Source of the DNA: Borborobacter arsenicus
GTDB taxonomy: Bacteria; Pseudomonadota; Alphaproteobacteria; Rhizobiales; Rhizobiaceae
Direction of reading: 5' to 3'
DNA length: 64,000 bases
Assembly (NCBI RefSeq): GCF_003934165.1
Contig: NZ_RKST01000017.1
Location: 57,231-121,230 of the forward strand
The notes under the pieces were generated by a model. That model made no database searches, was not told where the DNA came from, and saw nothing but the letters and a program-made list of their open reading frames with translations. Both the position numbers and the translations under genes were made by a program. Of the stretch, positions 8,222 to 16,471 are shown piece by piece (the first letter of the stretch is position 1; each line of letters opens with the position of its first letter).

Positions 8222-8980
8222 GTGCCGGAAATCGAGCCTATTCTCGAAGCCCGAGGCTTGACGCGGGCCTTTCACGGCTTTGTCGCCGTCAGCAATGTCA
8301 ACCTGCGGGTTCGGCGCGGCACGATCCATGCGCTGATCGGCCCCAATGGCGCCGGCAAGAGCACGCTGTTCAACCTGCTCACTAAGTTCCTCTCGCCGAG
8401 CAGCGGCCAGATATTCTTCAAAGGCAAGGACATCACCGGCCTTGCGCCGCCCGAAATCTCGCGGCGCGGCATGGTGCGCTCTTTCCAGATCTCGTCCGTC
8501 TTTCCGCATCTGAACGCCCATGAGAATGTGCGCGTGGCGCTGCAGGCGCGCAACAGAGACACCTTCGCCTTCTGGCGTTCCGACAGCCGGTTAAGCAGCT
8601 TGAACGCCGAAGCGGCACGACTGCTGGAGCGTGTTGGGCTCGGCGACGATGCGCACAGGCCGGCAGCCGAACTCTCCTATGGCCGCAAGCGTGCGCTTGA
8701 ACTGGCCACCACGCTGGCGCTTGACCCCGAACTTGTCCTTCTGGACGAACCGATGGCGGGCATGGGCCGCGAGGATATCGGGCGCACTGCCGCGCTGATC
8801 CACAGCCTTGCCGGTTCACGCACCGTGCTGATGGTGGAGCACAATCTCGGTGTCGTGGCCGATCTCTCCGACACGATCACCGTGCTGCGGCGCGGCGAGG
8901 TGCTGGCGGAAGGCAGCTATGCCGAAGTGTCGGCCAATCCGGAAGTGCAGCAGGCCTATATGGGAAGCCACCATGCGTGA
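8222..8980 (+). CDS. ABC transporter ATP-binding protein, LivG type
   Basis: A 252-residue ATPase with Walker A GPNGAGKST, signature LSYGRKRALE and Walker B LVLLDEP, and the LivG-type insertion FFKGKDITGLAPPEISRRGMVRSFQ. GTG start with GGGAGGAAAC just before it. The signature motif has SYG in place of the common SGG, as seen in LivG proteins. It opens a four-gene plus-strand operon (LivG, LivF, LivH and LivM types) that lacks its own binding protein; the receptor is encoded by the divergent gene ending at 7962. The last eight bases overlap the LivF-type gene. Confidence 0.94.
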   Translation: MPEIEPILEARGLTRAFHGFVAVSNVNLRVRRGTIHALIGPNGAGKSTLFNLLTKFLSPSSGQIFFKGKDITGLAPPEISRRGMVRSFQISSVFPHLNAHENVRVALQARNRDTFAFWRSDSRLSSLNAEAARLLERVGLGDDAHRPAAELSYGRKRALELATTLALDPELVLLDEPMAGMGREDIGRTAALIHSLAGSRTVLMVEHNLGVVADLSDTITVLRRGEVLAEGSYAEVSANPEVQQAYMGSHHA

Positions 8981-9683
8981 GCAGCAGCATCTTCTCGAAG
9001 TGAGCAACCTCAACGGCTGGTATGGCGAAAGCCATGTGCTGCACGGCATGACCTTCAATGTCGGCGCCGGCGAGATCGTCACCCTGCTTGGCCGCAACGG
9101 TGCCGGCAAGACCACCACACTGCGCGCGATCATGGGCGTGGTGCGCAAGCGGCGCGGCGCGATCACCTACAAGGGCAGCGACATCATCTCGCTGCCGCAG
9201 CACAAGGTTCCATGGCTCGGCATCGGCTACGTGCCGGAGGAACGAGGCATCTTCGCCACACTCAACGTGCTGGAGAACCTGATGCTGCCGCCCGTCACCC
9301 AATCCGGCGGCATGGGCATCGACGACATCTACCAGCTTTTTCCCAATCTGCGCGGACGCGACCAGACGCCGGGCACGCGGCTGTCGGGCGGCGAACAGCA
9401 GATGCTGGCGATCGCTCGCATCCTGCGCACCGGCGCCGATTTCATCCTGCTGGACGAACCGACCGAAGGCCTCGCCCCGGTGATCGTCGAGGAAATCGCC
9501 GCCTCGCTGCAAGTTCTCAAGCAGCGCGGACTGACCATCGTTCTGGTTGAGCAGAACCTTCGCTTCGCCGCCTCGATCGCCGACCGCCATTACGTGGTCG
9601 AACAGGGCGTCGTCGTGGACGAGATCGCCAACGAGGTCCTGCCGGCCAGCATGGACCGGCTCAACTCCTATCTCGGGGTCTGA
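8973..9683 (+). CDS. ABC transporter ATP-binding protein, LivF type
   Basis: A 236-residue ATPase with Walker A GRNGAGKTT, signature LSGGEQQMLAIAR and Walker B FILLDEPTEGLAP, all typical of LivF. The start at 8973 overlaps the end of the LivG-type gene by eight bases; the frame open upstream to 8850 is only read-through inside that gene. It forms a heterodimeric ATPase with the LivG-type protein at the cytoplasmic face of the importer. Confidence 0.94.
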   Translation: MREQQHLLEVSNLNGWYGESHVLHGMTFNVGAGEIVTLLGRNGAGKTTTLRAIMGVVRKRRGAITYKGSDIISLPQHKVPWLGIGYVPEERGIFATLNVLENLMLPPVTQSGGMGIDDIYQLFPNLRGRDQTPGTRLSGGEQQMLAIARILRTGADFILLDEPTEGLAPVIVEEIAASLQVLKQRGLTIVLVEQNLRFAASIADRHYVVEQGVVVDEIANEVLPASMDRLNSYLGV

Positions 9684-9722
9684 TCATGACCGCAGCCTGC
9701 TTGATGGAAAGGCGCATCAACC

Positions 9723-10610
9723 GTGACTGAAATCTTCGGGGTTCCGTTTGCCGTCCTGCTCGGCCAGCTTCTGCTGGGCCTCATCAACGGCTCTTTCTAT
9801 GCGCTGCTCAGCCTCGGCCTGGCCATCATCTTCGGCATGCTGAATGTCATCAATTTCGCCCATGGCGCCTTCTACATGCTGGGCGGCTTTGCCGCATTGG
9901 TGGCATTCAACACACTGGGGATCGGCTATTGGCCGAGTTTGATCGTTGCGCCGCTCGCGGTCGGTCTCATCGGCGTGGTCGTGGAAAAGCTGCTTTTGCG
10001 CCATCTCTACAAGATGGACCACCTCTACAGCCTGTTGCTCACCTTTGGAGTGGCACTGATGCTGGAGGGGCTGTTCAGGCATCTGTTCGGATCAGCCGGC
10101 AAGCCCTACCCGCTGCCGGAAGCACTGAGCGGCGGCATCAATCTCGGCTTCATGTTCCTGCCCGCCTATCGCGCCTGGGTGATCGTGGCTTCGCTCGGCG
10201 TCTGCCTGGTGACCTGGTATGCCATCGAGCGCACCCGGCTTGGCGCCTATCTGCGCGCGGCCACCGAAAACCCCTCGCTGGTACAGGCATTCGGCATCAA
10301 TGTGCCGGTGATGCTGACGCTGACCTACGCCTTTTGCGTCGGTCTTGCCGGCTTTGCCGGGGCGCTTGCGGCGCCACTCTATCAGGTCAGCCCCGGCATG
10401 GGCTCAAACCTCATCATCATCGTCTTCGCCGTCGTCGTGATCGGCGGCATGGGCTCTATCATCGGCGCGGTGGTCACAGGGCTTTCCCTCGGCCTCATCG
10501 AAGGCCTCACCAAGGTCTTCGTGCCTTCAGCATCGGCCATCGCGGTGTTTCTGGTGATGGTCGCAGTACTGCTGTTGCGGCCATCGGGCTTGTTCGGTCG
10601 GGAAAGGTAA
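9723..10610 (+). CDS. ABC transporter permease, LivH type
   Basis: A 295-residue, very hydrophobic permease of the BPD_transp_2 family with the characteristic FGMLNVINFAHGAFYMLGG segment and the late GGMGSIIGAVVTG loop that docks the ATPases. It starts with GTG at 9723, 39 bases after the LivF-type stop, and precedes the LivM-type gene by six bases. It pairs with the LivM-type protein to form the membrane channel. Confidence 0.93.
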   Translation: MTEIFGVPFAVLLGQLLLGLINGSFYALLSLGLAIIFGMLNVINFAHGAFYMLGGFAALVAFNTLGIGYWPSLIVAPLAVGLIGVVVEKLLLRHLYKMDHLYSLLLTFGVALMLEGLFRHLFGSAGKPYPLPEALSGGINLGFMFLPAYRAWVIVASLGVCLVTWYAIERTRLGAYLRAATENPSLVQAFGINVPVMLTLTYAFCVGLAGFAGALAAPLYQVSPGMGSNLIIIVFAVVVIGGMGSIIGAVVTGLSLGLIEGLTKVFVPSASAIAVFLVMVAVLLLRPSGLFGRER

Positions 10611-10616
10611 ACCAAG

Positions 10617-11606
10617 GTGACATTGCTATCTGCGACTGCGGCGGCCCCAACCACCCGCTCCTTTTCGACGGTACGCCTGTTCTTACTGGTTGCAGCCGCT
10701 GCTGTCGTGCTGGCGGCACCCCTGGCGATCTATCCGCTGTTCCTGGTCAAGATCCTCTGCTTCATCCTGTTTGCTTCGGCGCTCAATATCGTGCTCGGCT
10801 TTGCCGGCCTGCTGTCTTTCGGGCATGCGGCATTCTTTGGCGGCGCGGCCTATATCACCGCGCATGCCGCCAAGGTCTGGGGCCTGCCCTTTGAACTGGC
10901 CGTTCTGGCAGGCGTCGGTTTTGCAACCGTGCTCGGCCTGGTGTTCGGCGCGCTGGCGATCCGCCGCCACGGCATCTATTTCGCCATGGTCACCCTGGCG
11001 CTTGCCCAGATGGTCTATTTCCTCGCCGTGCAACTGCCCTTTACCGGCGGCGAGGACGGTATCCAGTCGGTGCCGCACGGCACCCTGCTCGGCATCGTCG
11101 ACCTCGGCAAATCGACCTCGATGTATTATGTAGTGCTCGGCTTCACCGCCTTCGGTCTGTTCGTCATCTGGCGCGCGATCCGCTCGCCCTTCGGCCATAT
11201 TCTGGCGGCGATCCGCGAAAACGAGCAACGCGCCAGATCGCTTGGCCTCAATGTCGAGCGCTACAAGCTCATCGCCTTCACGCTGTCGGCCGCTCTTTCC
11301 GGGCTGGCCGGCTCGCTGAAGGCAATTGCCTTCCAGCTCGCATCCCTGGCCGACGTGACCTGGCACATGTCGGGTGAGGTCATCCTGATGACGCTGCTGG
11401 GCGGCATGGGCACGTTGATCGGCCCGGCGGTGGGTGCAACCTTCGTGGTGTCGATGGAACACTATCTTTCGACCAGTGGCCTGCCCATCACCTTCATCAT
11501 CGGCACGGTATTCGTCATCTGCGTCATGCTGTTTCGGCGCGGCATCTATGGCGAAATCCGCGCAAGGCTTCTTGCCACCCGGCAGCCTTCCGACCTCGGC
11601 GACTGA
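10617..11606 (+). CDS. ABC transporter permease, LivM type
   Basis: A 329-residue permease with the LivM hallmark GFAGLLSFGHAAFFGGAAY, the IRENEQRARSLGLNVERYKL cytoplasmic loop and the GGMGTLIGPAVGA loop. GTG start at 10617 preceded by AAGG. It is the last gene of the plus-strand operon and converges with the HxlR gene across 20 bases. Confidence 0.93.
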   Translation: MTLLSATAAAPTTRSFSTVRLFLLVAAAAVVLAAPLAIYPLFLVKILCFILFASALNIVLGFAGLLSFGHAAFFGGAAYITAHAAKVWGLPFELAVLAGVGFATVLGLVFGALAIRRHGIYFAMVTLALAQMVYFLAVQLPFTGGEDGIQSVPHGTLLGIVDLGKSTSMYYVVLGFTAFGLFVIWRAIRSPFGHILAAIRENEQRARSLGLNVERYKLIAFTLSAALSGLAGSLKAIAFQLASLADVTWHMSGEVILMTLLGGMGTLIGPAVGATFVVSMEHYLSTSGLPITFIIGTVFVICVMLFRRGIYGEIRARLLATRQPSDLGD

Positions 11607-11626
11607 AACTGACTGGTGTGCCGCCG

Positions 11627-12613
11627 TTAATCAGGCAGCGTATAGGTCAGTTCGTAGCCGGTCTCCTTGGCGATGATCTCCTGCTTGCAATGGTCGCACA
11701 CGACCAGCGGCTCGAAATCCGAACCACAGACGCGGTGGCGGAGCCTGAGCGGCGGCTGGCTGCCGGATAGCCAGCGGTCCCCCCATCGCATCATCACGAT
11801 CATCGGCTTGTAGAGGTCGCGCCCCATTTCGGTGAAACGATATTCATAGCGATCGCTCTTGCTGAAGATGCCGCACTCGACCAGCCGCGCCAGCCGGTCG
11901 CTGAGGATGTTGCTGGCAATGCCGAGCTTCTCGACCATTTCATCAAAACGGCGCACGCCGAACCACCCTTCTCGGATGATAAGGAAGCTCCAGCGATCGC
12001 CGATGATCTGCAGGCTGCGCGCGACCGAACAGGGCCGCACACGCTCAAGCAGTGCCGGATCGGAACTGCGCCGGCTCTTCAGCTTCACCTCATAGGGGGA
12101 ATAGCCAGCGCCAGGGCCGTCGCGGAACGAGACTTCACGGCCGCTGACCGGGGCCAGGCATTCCGAGCAAACGGTGGTGGGATGGCTCTGATGTCCGCAA
12201 CTCTTGTGGATCAGCTTCAGCGGCGGAGCGTCGCCCTTGGTGAGCCATTTGTCGCCGAATTCCATCAGCGACAGCATAGTCGGAAACAGATCCTTGCCGC
12301 GCTCGGTCAGGAAATATTGGTGGCCGCGCTCGCCTGCTTTCTTGCCCAGCACCAATATCCGGTTGTCGACCAATGCCGACAGGCGCGTGGACAAGGTCTG
12401 GCGCGGAATGCCGAGACGCCGCTGGAACTTGTCGAAGCCGCGGACCCCAAAAAACGCTTCGCGTACGATGAGGAAGGTCCAGCTATCAAGGATGATCTCG
12501 ACGGTCTTACGCACCGAGCAATGGCGCTCGAGATGGACTTTTTCGTGCATCGGCCGCCTTGCATGGCTCTCCTCAATGCCGGAAAGAGCAGGTCCCACCA
12601 CAACTTCACTCAT
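11627..12613 (-). CDS. Tandem-domain HxlR-type transcriptional regulator
   Basis: A 328-residue protein built from two consecutive HxlR winged-helix units (about 28-125 and 190-285), each with the WTFLIVRE/WSFLIIRE core helix and the FxxxxxxLGI...LS.RL recognition region. Each unit is followed by a C-x9-C-x2-C group (C139/C149/C152 and C296/C306/C309) that resembles a small zinc ribbon; a normal HxlR protein is 100-150 residues with one unit. C32 and C195 sit at the position of the redox cysteine of HypR/YodB-like members. It is adjacent to the liv operon and shares a sequence motif with it, so it probably controls that uptake and oxidation system. Confidence 0.88.
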   Translation of the reverse strand: MSEVVVGPALSGIEESHARRPMHEKVHLERHCSVRKTVEIILDSWTFLIVREAFFGVRGFDKFQRRLGIPRQTLSTRLSALVDNRILVLGKKAGERGHQYFLTERGKDLFPTMLSLMEFGDKWLTKGDAPPLKLIHKSCGHQSHPTTVCSECLAPVSGREVSFRDGPGAGYSPYEVKLKSRRSSDPALLERVRPCSVARSLQIIGDRWSFLIIREGWFGVRRFDEMVEKLGIASNILSDRLARLVECGIFSKSDRYEYRFTEMGRDLYKPMIVMMRWGDRWLSGSQPPLRLRHRVCGSDFEPLVVCDHCKQEIIAKETGYELTYTLPD

Positions 12614-12639
12614 GAATTCCTCGCAGCCGCCACCTGACG

Positions 12640-12656
12640 AAGTCTAATAATGCAAG
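12640..12656 (-). promoter_or_regulatory. Putative HxlR autoregulatory operator
   Basis: On the minus strand CTTGCATTATTAGACTT, 27 bases upstream of the HxlR start. It differs in one central base from the 17-mer at 8102-8118 in the divergent liv promoter region. It suggests autoregulation plus control of transport and oxidation genes by one protein. Confidence 0.55.
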
Positions 12657-12779
12657 TTTTCTGTACCGTTTGACAAGCCATTCTGGAAAGTCCCCGGCGT
12701 TGAATCCCGAATCCGTGAATGATTGGCAATGCCGCAGACTCTCAATCCCAAAGCATAGCGACCCACACCGCCCTTTGGC

Positions 12780-14432
12780 CTACTCCTTGGTGATATTGAT
12801 GTCAGCCGGTTCCATCTCTTTTTTCCCGGCCAGCCATTCCCTTGCGATCGAGCCATCTTCCGGTGTCAGTTCATGACCCGCTTCGATGCTGCGCAGATCA
12901 ACCGTGGCGCCGGATGCGTCGAGCCAGTTCGCCAAACGGCGGGAATCGACGCCAAACGGATCGTACGCACCGGCAATCATCAGCACGTCGACGCCGCGCA
13001 GATCCACCTTGGGTGCGGACTCCAGAACCATCATCGGCCGCAGCAGGATGGCCCGGCGCACGATCCCCGGATGCAGGCCCATGACCACCGCCGCGAAATT
13101 GGCCCCATTGGACAATCCCAGAAAGGTCATCTTCACGGGATCGAGTCCGTAGGCCGCAGCGGCACCTTCCGCAAAGGCCGCGAACGCTTCGGCCTCGGAG
13201 CGTATGTCGGCCTGGTCAAAGCTGGTGGCGCCGTAGCGGCGGAACCAGCGTGCGCTGCCCTCTTCATGGGCGCGGCCGCGCACGCCAAACAAGGTCGCGC
13301 CGGGCGAGATGCGATGGGCCAGCGGCATCAGGTCGGCTTCCGTACCGCCGCTGCCATGCAGGAGGGTGATGACGCTGCCGTCCGGGTTTTCCGGCACGAA
13401 AAAGCGATGCACGAACGGCAGATCGCGCCGTGGCAGACGAGGCTCTCCCGGCATGGAGAACTGAGGCAGCATGATACGCAGATCGTCGGCCCGATCCTGG
13501 TCGGTCGGCGGGACCATCAGTTCCGTGCCCAGCCGATCCGGCGCTTCGTCAACCGTGAAACCGGGCCCGTCCGTCGCCACCTCCAGCAGCGTGCCTGCCG
13601 GCTCGCGGACATAGAGGGAGGTGAAATAGCGCCGGTCATGGACATTGGTGGGCGACGAATTGAGCTTGGCGAACTGCGCCCGCAGCGTTTCGATCGTGGC
13701 CGTGTCGATGGCGCGGAACGCGACGTGATCGGCCGTGCCGGTGCCGGGAATGCCGGGCACGTAACCGGAGCCGTCCCGGATGTCGATGGCGTCCGTATTG
13801 GAGGCCATGCGCGTGGTGCCTCCTTCCACCAGCCCTAGCCGATAGCCGAACGACGCGATGAAGGCGGCTGTCGCTTCCGGAAGCTCCGACAGGATCGTCA
13901 CCGCGTGCAACCGCCGGGGTGCGATGGCGTCGTCGCCCCATGGCTGCTCCGCAGACATGTCCGAGCCGACAAGCTTGACGATGATGCCGTCGGGGTCCTT
14001 GAGCCGCAATACGGCTTCGCCGAATTCGCGAACCGGACCGTTGACCGGGATGCCGTGCTTGAGTGCGCGCGTCATCCATTCGCCAAGGCTTGTCTGAGGA
14101 ACCGCAAGCGCGATCTCGAATACCTGTCCGTGGCCGACCCGGCCCGGCGATCCGTCTTCCCACACAAGGAAAGTGATCAGGGAGCCGGGCGAGCCCAGCC
14201 TGTCTCCATAGAAGAGGTGGAGTTGCTCGGCGTCTTCGTAGCCTCCGGTACGCTTGACCAGCCGCAGGCCGAGAAAGCCGGCATAGAAATCGACATTCGC
14301 CTGAACATTGCGCGTAATCAACGTGACATGGTGGATGCCGCTTGCCGGCGGCGGTCCCGCCCGTTCGTCTTCACTGGTCTGCTGCATGGGTTCGCCTCCT
14401 GCGGCGTCCTGTTGGGTTGCGACGATACTCAA
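12780..14432 (-). CDS. Fusion of VOC ring-cleaving dioxygenase and alpha/beta hydrolase
   Basis: One uninterrupted 550-residue frame. Residues 30-300 are a two-module vicinal oxygen chelate dioxygenase like MhqE/MhqO, with metal ligands H34, H236 and E284. Residues 340-550 are a phospholipase/carboxylesterase-type hydrolase like MhqD, with nucleophile S441 in GLSNG, D491 and H520. In Bacillus the two activities are separate proteins of the methylhydroquinone-resistance operon; here they are joined, which supports coupled ring opening and hydrolysis of the product. A second, stand-alone dioxygenase lies upstream at 14491, and a LysR regulator is divergent. The start may be M1 or the internal M16. 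Confidence 0.9.
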   Translation of the reverse strand: MSIVATQQDAAGGEPMQQTSEDERAGPPPASGIHHVTLITRNVQANVDFYAGFLGLRLVKRTGGYEDAEQLHLFYGDRLGSPGSLITFLVWEDGSPGRVGHGQVFEIALAVPQTSLGEWMTRALKHGIPVNGPVREFGEAVLRLKDPDGIIVKLVGSDMSAEQPWGDDAIAPRRLHAVTILSELPEATAAFIASFGYRLGLVEGGTTRMASNTDAIDIRDGSGYVPGIPGTGTADHVAFRAIDTATIETLRAQFAKLNSSPTNVHDRRYFTSLYVREPAGTLLEVATDGPGFTVDEAPDRLGTELMVPPTDQDRADDLRIMLPQFSMPGEPRLPRRDLPFVHRFFVPENPDGSVITLLHGSGGTEADLMPLAHRISPGATLFGVRGRAHEEGSARWFRRYGATSFDQADIRSEAEAFAAFAEGAAAAYGLDPVKMTFLGLSNGANFAAVVMGLHPGIVRRAILLRPMMVLESAPKVDLRGVDVLMIAGAYDPFGVDSRRLANWLDASGATVDLRSIEAGHELTPEDGSIAREWLAGKKEMEPADINITKE

Positions 14433-14490
14433 TGACCGTGGCCCGGGCTACAAGCAGCCCGCCGACCATGGCGGCGGACTGCCTTTTGGG

Positions 14491-15423
14491 TCAATCTGCG
14501 ATCGGCTGGAGAATCTCTTCGATCCGCTCACGCAGATGGGCATGCTGGGCAGGGACCTTCAGCGCCTGCCCCAGATGCGCCGTGTCCTCATCACGGTCGA
14601 AGCCGGGCTCATTGGTCGCCACTTCGAACAAGACACCGCCCGGAGTCCGGAAGTAGATCGCCCAGAAGTAGTCACGGTCGATGACCGGCGTGACGTGGTA
14701 GCCCGTGTCGATCAGTGCCTTGCGCACCTCGAGCTGCTTTTTGCGGTTTTCGACCGCGAAGGCGACATGGTGGACGGAGCCCGCGCCTTGCCGTGCCGCC
14801 GACGCGCCGGGCAACACCTCGAGGTCGACGAAGTCAGCGCCGTTACCGTCCTTGATGGCGTAGCGGGTCAATGCACCCTGACGGTCGACTTCCTCATAGC
14901 CCATATATTTCAGAAGCTCTCCCGTCGCGCCACCATCCCGCAGCCGCATGGTGACGCCATGGAAGCCGTGGACCCCCTCATCGGCTGGCACCGTGCCACC
15001 GGCGAAAGGCAAGCGCTTGTCGCCATCAACCTCCGCCAGCGCGAAGCCGTCCCCATCAGGACCGAGGAAGCGCAGGCGCCTTTCGCCAAAAACATCCTCT
15101 TCCTGCAGGCCACTCAGCCCCCGGCTGGCGAAACGTTCCTTCCAGTAGCCGAGCGTGCCGGGCGCCACCGAAAACACCGTCTCGGAGACTTCTCCGGCGC
15201 CGCGGTGGCCTTTGACGATATGCCGGAACGGAAAATAGGTCATAACCGTGCCCGGCGTGCCGACCTCGTCACCATAATAGAGATGATAGACATCCGGCGC
15301 ATCGAAATTGACGGTCTTCTTGACCCGGCGCAGGCCGAGCAGCTTGGTGAAAAAGTCGTTGTTTTCCTGCGCGTCGGCGGCCATCGAGGTGACGTGATGC
15401 AGGCCTTTGATTTGAGTAAGCAT
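14491..15423 (-). CDS. Ring-cleaving dioxygenase, VOC family (MhqO-like)
   Basis: A 310-residue two-module extradiol-type dioxygenase with metal ligands H10 (in GLHHVT), H219 (in HHVAF) and E267 (in LFEVAT). The ATG at 15423 was preferred to the longer frame to 15480 because GAGGA stands nine bases before it and the family starts with this M-L-T-Q-I-K-G sequence. It is expressed divergently from a LysR gene and 58 bases ahead of the fused dioxygenase-hydrolase gene. The likely role is cleavage of hydroquinone or catechol-type compounds, probably in stress defence. Confidence 0.92.
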   Translation of the reverse strand: MLTQIKGLHHVTSMAADAQENNDFFTKLLGLRRVKKTVNFDAPDVYHLYYGDEVGTPGTVMTYFPFRHIVKGHRGAGEVSETVFSVAPGTLGYWKERFASRGLSGLQEEDVFGERRLRFLGPDGDGFALAEVDGDKRLPFAGGTVPADEGVHGFHGVTMRLRDGGATGELLKYMGYEEVDRQGALTRYAIKDGNGADFVDLEVLPGASAARQGAGSVHHVAFAVENRKKQLEVRKALIDTGYHVTPVIDRDYFWAIYFRTPGGVLFEVATNEPGFDRDEDTAHLGQALKVPAQHAHLRERIEEILQPIAD

Positions 15424-15508
15424 GGTGGTGTCCTCACTCTCGCTTGTCTTGGTTGGCCGAAAGATAGGATGAACCTTCATTCATCAGAACACCCATAATG
15501 TTTCATTT

Positions 15509-15531
15509 ATTATTGCATATGGCGTAATAAT
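15509..15531. promoter_or_regulatory. LysR T-N11-A operator
   Basis: Perfect inverted repeat ATTATT - 11 bases - AATAAT, an exact T-N11-A LysR box. It ends seven bases before the LysR start codon, in the 114-base divergent region, and would allow both autoregulation and activation of the dioxygenase operon. Confidence 0.7.
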
Positions 15532-15537
15532 CTCGGC

Positions 15538-16437
15538 ATGGGCGAACTCGAATCTCTCCGCGTGTTTCTGGCCGTGGCCGAGCAGAGCAGCTTTACCGGC
15601 GCCGCACGCCAGCTCGGCATGACGCCGGCTTCGGTGACACGCACGATCACCGGCCTGGAGGGGCAGCTTGGCGTGCAACTGCTGGTCAGGACCACACGGC
15701 AGGTATCGCTGACCTCGGCCGGCGCCGTTTATGCGGCGCAGGTGGCGCCGTTGTCCCAAGGGCTTGCGAGGGCAGCGGAGGAGACCCGCGAGGCGCAGGG
15801 CATTGCATCCGGCACCATCCGTATCAGCGCGCCTCTGTCGCTGGGGCTCAAGGTCCTGCCGCCTGTGTTGTCGCAGTTCGTCACCCTCTATCCGCAGACG
15901 CATGTCTCGCTGACGCTCTCCGACGGCCTCGTGGACATTGTGGAAGAGGGCTACGACCTTGCCATCCGCATCTCCGGGCCGCCGGCCGACAAGTCGACCA
16001 TCTGGCGCAAGATATGCCAGATGCAGCGCATTCTGGTTGCCGCCCCAGCCTATCTGGTTTTGCGCGGAATGCCGGAGTCCCCGGACGATCTGGCCGAGCA
16101 TGCCTGTCTCAGCTACCGGTCGGATGCGCGCGAGGAGGTCTGGGAGCTTTCCAAAGGGGTGAGCCAACGCAACCACAAGGCACGAGGAGGATTCAGTTCC
16201 AACAATGGCGACCTGCTGGCGCGCCTTGCCCTCAACGGTGAAGGCATCACGCTCCTGCCGCGATTCATCGTCGACGAATATCTCGCGACCGGCCGGCTGG
16301 TGGAGGTGCTTCAGGATTGGGCGACGCCGCAAATCTGGCTCACGCTCTATTATCCACCCTATGAACGGCTGCCCCTGCGGGTGGCGACCTTCTCGGACTT
16401 CTTCGAAACCTATGTCAAGGAGGGCAGCGGATTCTGA
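15538..16437 (+). CDS. LysR-family transcriptional regulator
   Basis: A 299-residue LysR protein with an N-terminal winged helix (FLAVAEQSSFTGAARQLGMTPASVTRTITGLE) and a periplasmic-binding-like effector domain. It is divergent from the ring-cleaving dioxygenase genes and has a clean T-N11-A box directly before its start, so it is very likely their regulator. The effector is probably a quinone or phenol, by analogy with the gene content. Confidence 0.93.
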   Translation: MGELESLRVFLAVAEQSSFTGAARQLGMTPASVTRTITGLEGQLGVQLLVRTTRQVSLTSAGAVYAAQVAPLSQGLARAAEETREAQGIASGTIRISAPLSLGLKVLPPVLSQFVTLYPQTHVSLTLSDGLVDIVEEGYDLAIRISGPPADKSTIWRKICQMQRILVAAPAYLVLRGMPESPDDLAEHACLSYRSDAREEVWELSKGVSQRNHKARGGFSSNNGDLLARLALNGEGITLLPRFIVDEYLATGRLVEVLQDWATPQIWLTLYYPPYERLPLRVATFSDFFETYVKEGSGF

Positions 16438-16471
16438 GCAGGGAACGCCCCGGCCTCAGTCGGATTTATTC

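Noticed and set aside
15484..16332. 282-codon frame antisense to the LysR gene
   Set aside because: No domain, and it would run across the T-N11-A box and promoter; the LysR protein on the other strand is unambiguous.
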